Of a DNA stretch of 64,000 nucleotides, positions 55,871 to 64,000 are shown piece after piece. The position numbers and the translations under genes are program-made. Origin of the DNA: Meghimatium bilineatum (taxonomy: Eukaryota; Mollusca; Gastropoda; Stylommatophora; Philomycidae); NCBI GenBank assembly GCA_034231615.1, contig CM067315.1, forward strand, positions 14,014,267-14,078,266. Reading direction: 5' to 3'. Below the pieces are notes generated by a model that saw only the letters and a program-made list of their open reading frames with translations, was not told the origin of the DNA and made no database searches. Each line of letters starts with the position of its first letter. Within the stretch, counting starts at the first letter, position 1.

Positions 55871-56130
55871 CTGATTTTACTAACTGCAAAAGAGTAACAA
55901 AAAGAAGAGAATACATCACAGTAGAAACATTACAATTGATTAACAATATAAAAACAATTTAGATCACTAAAAGATGACAAACAAAGAAAAGAATACAAGA
56001 AACCAACTAAATAAATCAGAAGAAAGATTAGGCAGGACAAGAAAAACTGCATCCACAACAAGGGTGATACACCATAGGGATAGAGAAATGAATATAGTTT
56101 AGCAGGTTTTAGACAGATCAGAGGGACTAT

Positions 56131-56408
56131 CTTCTTCTTCTGCGTTAATTCTCAAACTCCTGCAGATTAGCAGAATGTAGTCCAGAGAACGGAATGCGCC
56201 GTGTCATGGTTTACAGCATAGCTGCGATATCTGCGCCTTTCGGCCGGACACATCCGACTTCAGCATGGCTTAGGGTCACTGACTCTATATGGGATGGGAC
56301 AGCCAACTCCATCTCATAACCTCCTTAGTCACATTTTACGACATGTCTGGAAGGTAAACAGTGTTGCTATTCTGTGCTCCCCTTTCGGGCCCCGGCAACA
56401 CAAGGGCA
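56131..56408 (-). mobile_element. DR1 retroposon inserted in the LINE RT
   Basis: 278 bp in reverse orientation, from CTTCTTCTTCTGCGTTAATT to GGGCCCCGGCAACAC. AGAGGGACTAT is duplicated exactly at 56120-56130 and 56409-56419. Removing the element and one copy restores the RGTI-to-IEN junction of the RT. Confidence 0.93.
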
Positions 56409-56599
56409 AGAGGGACTATAATAGAGAACTGCGGATAGGTAGATGCAGACATATACACCTGATTCATAAACTTCTCAAAGGCATTTGATCTACACTATCT
56501 AATATTTCTCATTAAAATGATTTATCAGAGACAACAGGTTTCTGTCAATCAAGGGAGAAACATCTTACTGGTTTGAGGTCCAAAAAATGAGTCAGAGAT

Positions 56600-57435
56600 G
56601 CATCAACACACTTGTTCAACATACACACAGAAAGAGATGCATCGTGTCAACACACTTGTTCAACATACACACAGAAAGAGATGCGTCGTGTCAACACACT
56701 TGTTCAACATACACGCAGAAAGAGATGCGTCGTGTCAACACACTTGTTCAACATACACACAGAAAGAGATGCATCGTGTCAACACACTTGTTCAACATAC
56801 ACGCAGAAAGAGATGCGTCGTGTCAACACACTTGTTCAACATACACACAGAAAGAGATGCATCGTGTCAACACACTTGTTCAACATACACGCAGAAAGAG
56901 ATGCGTCGTGTCAACACACTTGTTCAACATACACACAGAAAGAGATGCATCGTGTCAACACACTTGTTCAACATACACGCAGAAAGAGATGCATCGTGTC
57001 AACACACTTGTTCAACATACACACAGAAAGAGATGCATCGTGTCAACACACATGTTCAACATACACACAGAAAGAGATGCATCGTGTCAACACACTTGTT
57101 CAACATACATACATAAAGAGATGCATCGTGTCAACACACTTGTTCAACATACACGCAGAAAGAATAAGCATCGTGTCAACACACTTGTTCAACATACACA
57201 CAGAAAGAGATGCATCGTGTCAACACACTTGTTCAACATACACACAGAAAGAATAAGCATCGTGTCAACACACTTGTTCAACATACATACATAAAGAGAT
57301 GCATCGTGTCAACACACTTGTTCAACATACACGCAGAAAGAATAAGCATCGTGTCAACACACTTGTTCAACATACATACATAAAGAGATGCATCGTGTCA
57401 ACACACTTGTTCAACATACACGCAGAAAGAGATGC
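56600..57435. repeat. 44-bp minisatellite made from RT motif B
   Basis: Nineteen units of AGATGCATCGTGTCAACACA, CTTGTTCAACATACACACAG and AAAG. One frame per unit reads RCIVSTHLFNIHTE, matching the GCILSPYLFNIYTE that follows GVRQ in RT motif B. Since 44 is not divisible by three, the reading shifts at each unit and all three frames stay open. Confidence 0.95.
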
Positions 57436-57524
57436 GAAATGTACAAGAAGACTCATCTTGCGACAATTTCAATGCCTTATTATCGGAGGACATTATATTC
57501 CAGAAACTAGGTAAGCAGATGACA

Positions 57525-58325
57525 ACACCCGAATATCAAAGAGCCTCACAGGTTTACCAAATATCAAGGAACCTCACAGGTTTACCAAATATCAAGGAGC
57601 CTCACAGGTTTAGCAAATATCAAGGAGCCTCACAGGTTTACCAAATACGAAGGAGCCTCACAGGTTTACCAAATATCAAAGAGCCTCACAGGTTTACCAA
57701 ATATCAAGGAGCCTCACAGGTTTACCAAATATCAAAGAGCCTCACAGGTTTACCAAATATCAAGGAGCCTCACAGGTTTACCAAATATCAAAGAGCCTCA
57801 CAGGTTTACCAAATATCAAGGAGCCTCACAGGTTTACCAAATATCAAAGAGCCCCACAGGTTTATCAAATATCAAGGAGCCTCACAGGTTTACCAAATAT
57901 CAAAGAGCCCCACAGGTTTACCAAATATCAAGGAGCCTCACAGGTTTACCAAATATCAAGTAGCCTCACAGGTTTACCAAATATCAAAGAGCCTCACAGG
58001 TTTACCAAATATCAAGGAGCCTCACAGGTTTACCAAATATCAAGGAGCCCCACAGGTTTATCAAATATCAAGGAGCCTCACAGGTTTACCAAATATCAAA
58101 GAGCCCCACAGGTTTACCAAATATCAAGGAGCCTCACAGGTTTACCAAATATCAAAGAGCCTCACAGGTTTACCAAATATCAAGGAGCCTCACAGGTTTA
58201 CCAAATATCAAAGAGCCTCACAGGTTTACCAAATATCAAGGAGCCTCACAGGTTTACCAAATATCAAAGAGCCCCACAGGTTTATCAAATATCAAGGAGC
58301 CTCACAGGTTTAGCAAATATCAACG
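57525..58325. repeat. 28-bp minisatellite made from RT sequence after motif C
   Basis: About 28 units of ATATCAAAGAGCCTCACAGG plus TTTACCAA. The first unit continues ADDNTRI as SKSLTGLPN, the position of IAKSxxxLQNL after YADD in related RTs. AAGGAGCC and AAAGAGCC subtypes alternate in places, giving a 56-bp higher period. Confidence 0.95.
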
Positions 58326-58371
58326 AGTCTTGCAGGCTTAGAACACATGATTATTTTAAAAACCATAGTTG

Positions 58372-58945
58372 TCAAAACCTGTCAATACTGTATTTCCCCA
58401 TTAAGGTGTTGCAGGGAGGGGATTGAATAGCTGTATGATAAAGTTAGGGAGTTGCAGGGAGGGGATTGAATAGTTGTGTGATAAAGTTAGGGAGTTGCAG
58501 GGAGGGGATTGAATAGTTGTGTGATAAAGTTAGGGAGTTGCAGGGAGGGGATTGAATAGCTGTATGATAAAGTTAGGGAGTTGCAGAGAGGGGATTGAAT
58601 AGTTGTGTGATAAAGTTAGGGAGTTGCAGGGAGGGGATTGAATAGCTGTGTGATAAAGTTATGGAGTTGCAGTGAGGGGATTGAATAGCTGTGTGATAAA
58701 GTTATGGAATTGCAGGGAGGGGATTGAATAGCTGTGTGATAAAGTTACGGAGTTGCAGGGAGGGGATTGAATAACTGTGTGATAAAGGCCGCATACTTTT
58801 GCTGTCGTCACATAATGTACAGGGTGAGTTTTTTAATTTACCCTCCGACACAAAAAACACCGCAATCTTTACAGGGGATCGAACTCTAGACCTCACAAGT
58901 GTCAGACCAACGCTCTAACCTCTCGGCCATGCGCCACACAAATAA
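58372..58945 (-). mobile_element. SINE-C copy with expanded tail
   Basis: The tRNA-like head (58810-58945) has B box AGTTCGATCCC near 58877-58888, and CTCACCCTGTACATTATGTG follows. The segment that is single in the 49177-49415 copy is tandemly amplified here. Beyond it, AAATACAGTATTGACAGG closes the element as in the other copy. Confidence 0.87.
58405..58795. repeat. 43-bp minisatellite within SINE-C
   Basis: Nine units of TTGCAGGGAGGGGATTGAAT, AGTTGTGTGATAAAGTTAGG and GAG. The end units are bordered by SINE-C sequence on both sides. Confidence 0.95.
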
Positions 58946-58989
58946 AACTATAGCGGGGCACAAAATCTTTTCCTCAATTAAAAAAAAAA

Positions 58990-60085
58990 GATGAAGATAA
59001 TGCACACACACAGAAGTGAACTCACTCCTAGAATAGTCATTGATAAAGAACAAACAGAAACTGTCAGAAACCGAATGTCTCGGGTCAACCATCAATACCA
59101 CGTGATATTGCTCAGCAGAGATCAGAAACAGAATGTCTCGGGTCAACCATCAATACCACTAGATATTGCTCAGCAGAGATCAGAAACAGAATGTCTCGGG
59201 TCAACCATCAATACCACTGGATATTGCTCAGCAGAGATCAGAAACAGAATGTCTCGGGTCAACCATCAATACCACTAGATATTGCTCAGCAGAGATCAGA
59301 AACAGAATGTCTCGGGTCAACCATCAATACCACTAGATATTGCTCAGCAGAGATCAGAAACAGAATGTCTCGGGTCAACCATCAATACCACTGGATATTG
59401 CTCAGCAGAGATCAGAAACAGAATGTCTCGGGTCAACCATCAATACCACTGGATATTGCTCAGCAGAGATCAGAAACAGAATGTCTCGGGTCAACCATCA
59501 ATACCACTGGATATTGCTCAGCAGAGATCAGAAACAGAATGTCTCGGGTCAACCATCAATACCACTAGATATTGCTCAGCAGAGATCAGAAACAGATTTA
59601 GCAATGACCTTACAGAAAAATTGCATATCAAATGTCAAAGTCATGGAACAAATAAATTAACAAAGTTACAACAATTTAATAGCTATGTTTTTCCCAGTTG
59701 CAACATATGGTTGGAATACATGGACAATTATATCCGAATGGAAAAGCAGATATCGGTATTCGAAATGAACTGTTATGTGAAAAGTCCTAAGAATATCATG
59801 GACAGAAAGACGAACCAACTCAAAAGTCTACGAAGACCTGAAAATAGAAGAGGACTAGCACCGCAAAACTATAATAAGCGCAAACTAATTCGGACATATA
59901 AAGAGACGCAGTGGTTTGGAAAAATTAATCATGGAGGGCAAAGTTCCAGGAAAGAGAAAAAGAGGCAAATAAAGACTACGATGCACACATGATATTAAAG
60001 ACTTTCTGAACAAGACACTGGAAAAGGCAGTGTAAGATTGCCTAGATGCTAGTCGCAGTGCGGATAACGTTTGTAAAGGACACAT
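58990..60085 (+). pseudogene. LINE-epsilon ORF2 with an internal YLGS array
   Basis: The left flank reads TPRIVIDKEQTETV (59025-59065). The array units read ECLGSTINTTGYCSAEIRNR, the YLGSxIN segment after the RT domain. The right flank continues with LAMTLQKNCISNVKVMEQIN, a diverged ATYGWNTWT, then LRISWTERRTNSKVYEDLKI and GHIKRxSGLEKLIMEGKVPG. Removing all but one unit gives the order seen at 30735-31290. Frames are broken. Confidence 0.88.
59070..59600. repeat. 58-bp minisatellite made from LINE coding sequence
   Basis: Nine near-identical units of ATGTCTCGGGTCAACCATCA, ATACCACTGGATATTGCTCA and GCAGAGATCAGAAACAGA. The last unit runs in frame into LINE sequence. Confidence 0.96.
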
Positions 60086-60129
60086 CACACAGACAGATAG
60101 CATTTTTTGGTAGCATATCCTATCCAGGA

Positions 60130-60312
60130 CGTAGCTATCAACCCAGCATTTGTTGGCTGTGGTGATTTTCTAGGCAATATAAATTCGTTCAGTTGGTTGC
60201 CATTGCTTTCTGAACGGTCCGGATGCACAATTGCCTGTGGTGAGGATCGAACTCGGTACCTTTGCCGTCACAGACGCGCTCTGTATCACTTCGCCACAGA
60301 GCTGGACAGATA
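60130..60312 (-). mobile_element. SINE-B, copy 2
   Basis: On the minus strand: A box TGGCGAAGTGA, B box GAGTTCGATCC, then CACAGGCAATTGTGCATCCG, GACCGTTCAGAAAGCAATGG and CAA, as at 34836-34975. Confidence 0.85.
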
Positions 60313-60374
60313 GCATTTACATGTGTTAAATGACAGAGCAAAAATAAACTCTAGCCTCGTTTTCAAAACTCTTC

Positions 60375-60545
60375 TCTATCTATACGCTTTGACCCTTGTT
60401 TGCCTTGCCGCGTCAGGGGTGGAAGAGTTTTCTGGAGATGGCCTTCTTGAGTGCTGCTTGTAAGCTTGTTCCTATGGCTTCTTTGATTTCTGTGATCCAT
60501 CTTTTACATGGTCTGCCTCTGGCTTTATAGCCGTGAGTTTGGTCG
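60375..60545 (-). pseudogene. LINE-alpha 3' end
   Basis: Minus strand: KARGRPCKRWITEIKEA, IGTSLQAA, ENSSTPDAARQTR, then ATAGATAGAG. Closely similar to 9400-9575 but truncated upstream by other sequence at about 60545. Confidence 0.85.
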
Positions 60546-60779
60546 TCTCCTGAGAACTCTTCATTTTCTATGCGCAGTGTGTTTTGTCGCTGTCATTTGC
60601 TAGATCTGCCACAGCGTTGTTTCAGAGTTTCTAAATGGTTACACTGTGTTCTAATCTATCACATTCAGATGTAGAAATCACCTATTCCATCAGAAATGCA
60701 CTGAAACACTGAAAACTACTACCCGATCTAGAGGCTGGACGAAAGGTTTACAAAATGAAAGAGAATATTAACAAAGTCC

Positions 60780-61830
60780 AACATTGCTAGTACCGACTAT
60801 GTCTGTCCGCCATTATTTGTGATACATTCAAGGCACCGCTGTCACATGAAATGCTGAACTTGCGAATGATAGGCCAGGGCACTGTCTGCCTCCCATGCTG
60901 ACGTACCAGAAGCAGTTCATGCAGGAGATGGCTGATGTTGATGAACACGTCGCCCATACTCGTCCCAAAGATATTCTATAGGATTCATATCAGGATTTAT
61001 TGCCGGCCAGTTCATTCTATTGATAAACCGATTGTTATAGGAATGCATTTACTGCGTGAGAACGACGTGGTCTTGTTTTATCTTCTTGAAGGACTGCATT
61101 GTGCCCCGTAACTTGTAGCAATGGGATGACAAGAGGCAGTATAATCTCGTCACAGTGGAGGTCACTATTCAGATTTCCAATCACATAATATCGGGCATTC
61201 TGTGGAGTAAACTAATGACTCTCTACATAATCCATGACAATATGGGTTACGTTCAAGGACAGCACCATCGGCAACGCGTTCACTACGGTGCCCCCGTTAT
61301 CTGATTCGTACAAATATAGGCTAAACGAAAAATCGGTACTTAATCGTGAACATAACACTACAAGACAAATCAGTACAAAACAGTGAACATAACACTACAA
61401 GACAAATCGGTACTTAACCGTGAACATAGCGCTACAAGATAAATCAGTGCTCAACCGTGAACATAACGCCACAAGACAAATCGGTACTCAACCGTGAACG
61501 TAACGCTAAAAGACAAATCGATACTCAACCGTGAACGTAACGCTACAAGACAAATCGGTACTCAACCGTGAACGTAACGCCACAAGACAAATCGGTACTC
61601 AACCGTGAACGTAACGCTAAAAGACAAATCGATACTCAACCGTGAACGTAACGCTAAAAGACAAATCGGTACTCAACCGTGTACATAACGCTACAAGACA
61701 AATCGGGAATCATCCGTGAATATAACGTTAGCTCACTGCGCAGGTCACCAATGCACGTGTTGCAAATACCATGTTAACCGATTAAAATCGGTCAACAGAT
61801 AAACATAAAACACGAAATTTCCAAACATAA
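60780..61830 (-). pseudogene. Tc1-like transposase pseudogene with an internal array
   Basis: From high to low coordinates: QHVHW, then NVIFTDDSRFVL (about 61735-61700), matching the NVLFTDESRF motif with the first catalytic aspartate. A 37-bp array of this segment follows. Then come RSERVADGAVLERNPYCHG (usual ERFADxCVxERDRFGG), YVIGNLNSDLHCDEIILPLV, LQEDKTRPR with the second aspartate, and WPAINPDMNPIEYLWDEYGR with the final acidic residue of the DDE triad. Stops and frameshifts throughout. N-terminal DNA-binding domain and terminal inverted repeats not seen. Confidence 0.85.
61328..61735. repeat. 37-bp minisatellite made from the transposase DDE motif
   Basis: Eleven units of CTCAACCGTGAACGTAACGC and TACAAGACAAATCGGTA. 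The minus strand of each unit reads VTFTVEYRFVL, against VLFTDESRFxL in Tc1-like proteins. The most upstream unit keeps TDDSRF. Confidence 0.94.
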
Positions 61831-61839
61831 ATATGATTA

Positions 61840-62105
61840 TTTGAAGATGTTTGATATTTCATCAATAAAGATCAGACAAATAAAATACTTTGGACACATT
61901 AAAAGACATGACACCTTATTGAAGACCTTTACTTGAGGGTAAAGTCAAAGGGAAGCGAGCAAGAGGTAGGCAGAGATACAAGTGGGAGAGTAACATCACA
62001 CGATGGACAGGTTACAGTCTAGCAGAGTGCACCACTAAGACAAGAGACAGGGGATGTTAGAGATACGTTGCAGCCAACCTTCGTTGCGGAGACGGCACTT
62101 GATGA
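61840..62105 (+). pseudogene. LINE-delta ORF2 C-terminus
   Basis: IRQIKYFGHIKRHDTLLKT (about 61870), then after a frameshift EGKVKGKRARGRQRYKWESN, RWTGYSLAECTTKTRDR, ending GGCACTTGATGATGATGATG. Less damaged than the 13670 copy. Confidence 0.85.
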
Positions 62106-62564
62106 TGATGATGATATTTCGTCTTTCATGTTTATGTTTCCTGAAAAAGATCCGAGATGGACCGAAACGTAGAAAAAAAGGTCATTGTCCTTTTGTTAAT
62201 TGCTATTTATTATTTTGCTTTTTTACATTGATAGTTAGTCTTTAACAGTAAACTTAGTACTTTATATAGTATTTATCGCTTATTTGTTTGATTACTTCAG
62301 CACTTTCTACTTTCTCGGTTCTCTTCTGACATTTTGATTATTTATATAAATGCTTGCCTCTGAATTAAGCGACATTCAGGAGGTGTAGTGACAACGTGAC
62401 TGAACCGCGGTATAGGAGACCTCTCAACTAAACCGTAAACATGAACTAATTTCCGATTTGCGGGAATTCTATTGATTGGCCTTGGATATTTTTGGCATGC
62501 GACTCCAAGTATGTAAATAGCGACCAATCACAATATATTCACAATCAAACAATAATATAAACGT
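62106..62564. other. Spacer with a CGAAACGT motif
   Basis: CCTGAAAAAGATCCGAGATG (62140-62159) is followed by ACCGAAACGTAG. TCC and GGA could pair across GAGAT. No gene. Confidence 0.4.
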
Positions 62565-63170
62565 AACGAACTGGGTCCAAATTAATTTCGTCAGAAGCAC
62601 TGTAGTAATGTCGATAGCCACGAACTGGGTCCAAATTAATTCAGTTAGAAGCCATGTAGTAATGTCGATAGCCACGAACTGGGTCCAAATTAATTCAGTT
62701 AGAAGACCCGTAGCACTGTCAATAGACACGAACTGGGTCCAAATTAATTCAGTTAGAAGCCATGTAGTAATGTCGATAGCCACGAACTGGGTCCAAATTA
62801 ATTCAGTTAAAAGCCCTATAGTAAAGTCGATAGCCACGAACTGGGTCCAAATTAATTCAGTTCCAAGACCTTTAGCACCGTCCATAGCCACGAACTGGGT
62901 CCAAATTAATTCAGTTAGAGACCATGTAGCAATGTTGATAGCCACGAACTGGGTCCAAATTAATTCAGTTAGGAGTCATGTAGTAATATCGATAGTTAGG
63001 AACTGGGTCCAAATTAATTCAGTTAGGAGCCATGTAGTAATGTCAATAGTCACGAACTGGGTCCAAATTAATTCAGTTAGGAGCCATGTAGTAATGTCGA
63101 TAGTCACGAACTGGGTCCAAATTAATTCAGTTAGGAACCATGTAGTAATGTCGATAGCCACGAGTGACAA
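62565..63170. repeat. 54-bp minisatellite
   Basis: Eleven units of ATGTCGATAGCCACGAACTG, GGTCCAAATTAATTCAGTTA and GAAGCCATGTAGTA. AACTG and CAGTT flank CCAAATTAATT, so each unit can fold. Open frames on both strands (158 and 191 codons) are by-products. Confidence 0.97.
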
Positions 63171-63474
63171 GGACGACATGTGAGTAGCAGTTCCTCGACG
63201 ATCGCAGTCTGTTTAACTCTGTTAAAAACTGCTGAACTCTGATAACAACTAAATGAGACACTTCAAGCCACTGAGACACATTCTAAGACAGTAACATTAT
63301 CCTGCAGTCACGCAATGGTTGTCCCTTATCCACAACTCAGCTTTTGCCGTTGAGACATATTGTCTACGTAGCAGTTGTGTGGCTTATAAAGATTATTCTG
63401 TGTGTACATATCAAGATCAAGAGTATAGTCTCCCAAAAGCATCAATTTGCTTTGGATTATTTCGTTTTATTTCG

Positions 63475-63905
63475 TACTCGAACATCATTTAAACATCAAT
63501 CGTGTTGTTTTGTACTCGAACATCATTTAAACATCAATCGTGTTGTTTTGTACTCGAACATCATTAAACATCAATCGTTTTATTTCGTACTCGAACATCA
63601 TTAAACATCAATCGTTTTATTTCGTACTCGAACATCATTAAACATCAATCGTTTTATTTCGTACTCGAACATCATTAAACATCAATCGTTTTGTTTTGTA
63701 CTCGTACATCATTAAACATCAATCGTTTTGTTTTGTACTCGAACATCATTAAACATCAATCGTTTTATTTCGTACTCGAACATCATTAAAACATCAATCG
63801 TTTTTTCGTCCTCGAACATCATTAAAACATCTATCATTTTTTTTCGTCCCCGAACATCAATTAAAACATCAATCGTGTTGTTTCGTCCCCGAACTTCATT
63901 TAAAC
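63475..63905. repeat. 37-bp minisatellite
   Basis: About 12 units of GAACATCATTAAACATCAAT plus CGTTTTATTTCGTACTC. The right-hand units change to TCGTCCTC and TCGTCCCC. Confidence 0.96.
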
Positions 63906-64000
63906 ATCAATCGTTGCGACTCCGTAGCAAATATTTCAGCCAGCTTGCAGTTTAGCAGTAGTCACACGGTCTGCTGCTGGTCTATATTTCACGCGGTGAA

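Larger units (their letters stand above)
55960..58350 (+). pseudogene. LINE RT domain broken by DR1 and two internal arrays
   Basis: In order: SLAGFRQIRGTI (56090-56130, the usual AGFRxxRGT), then a DR1 insertion. Next comes DIYTxFINFSKAFD (about 56448-56490), RT motif A with its first aspartate changed to asparagine, then LIKMIYQRQQVSVNQGRN and YWFEVQKMSQRCI, where motif B (GVRQGC) has decayed. A 44-bp array of motif-B sequence follows. Beyond it, LIIGGHYIPETRxADDNTRI (about 57480-57530) carries motif C, with its tyrosine replaced by a stop. A 28-bp array of the next segment then leads to LANINESCRL. A SINE-C copy begins at 58372. It is inactive, but the order of motifs is unambiguous. Confidence 0.88.

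Noticed and set aside
56587-58313. Frames of 172-293 codons in several phases
   Set aside because: Produced by 44-bp and 28-bp arrays that stay open in all phases. The real information is the decayed RT around them.

Overview
This is repeat-dominated nuclear DNA from a metazoan, not a prokaryotic or gene-rich window. I found no intact host gene, no rRNA or tRNA gene and no CRISPR array. What can be recognised is decayed transposable elements (non-LTR retrotransposons, two DDE transposase pseudogenes, two foldback MITEs, five tRNA-derived SINE families and a roughly 280-bp retroposon called DR1 here) and about fifty tandem arrays with units from 2 to 62 bp. A large, AT-rich invertebrate genome fits. 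The SINE cores (GGTCGACCCAGCC-like) and the RT types recall molluscs, but that is from memory and the sequence does not settle the taxon.

Layout. 0-5 kb: 26-bp satellite, an 8-bp-TSD foldback MITE, SINE-A, 54-bp and 12-bp arrays, and a 5'-truncated LINE with a 21-bp target duplication inside repeat DR2. 5-16 kb: RT fragments, a DDE transposase pseudogene split by a TA-flanked MITE, a 2-kb LINE on the minus strand, and an RNase H-type LINE tail. 16-30 kb: mostly minisatellites (17, 37, 9, 15, 33, 60, 41, 23 and 33 bp), a 750-bp tetranucleotide block and a 1.1-kb array with CACGTG plus TATATATAA in nearly every unit. 30-45 kb: more LINE ends, SINE-B, -D and -E, DR3, and 58-, 28-, 34-, 21-, 24- and 22-bp arrays. 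45-53 kb: two large arrays of about 2.4 kb (43-bp and 54/57-bp units), both with higher-order structure (301 bp and 765 bp). 53-64 kb: nested LINEs, DR1 copies and SINEs interleaved with arrays.

Main result. Many of the tandem arrays are not independent satellites. Each looks like a short segment of a transposable element amplified in place, with the rest of the element still flanking it. In the LINE at 55.96-58.35 kb, RT motif A precedes a 44-bp array whose unit encodes RT motif B, then comes motif C, then a 28-bp array encoding the next RT segment. A LINE at 58.99-60.09 kb carries a 58-bp array made from its YLGS motif. A Tc1-like transposase at 60.8-61.8 kb carries a 37-bp array made from its first catalytic-aspartate motif. 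A LINE at 28.3-28.9 kb carries a 43-bp array made from its C-terminal FxIxxxTW segment. SINE-C, DR1 and a basic LINE C-terminus seed further arrays.

Almost all long open frames here are by-products of array units that lack stop codons. They should not be read as genes.
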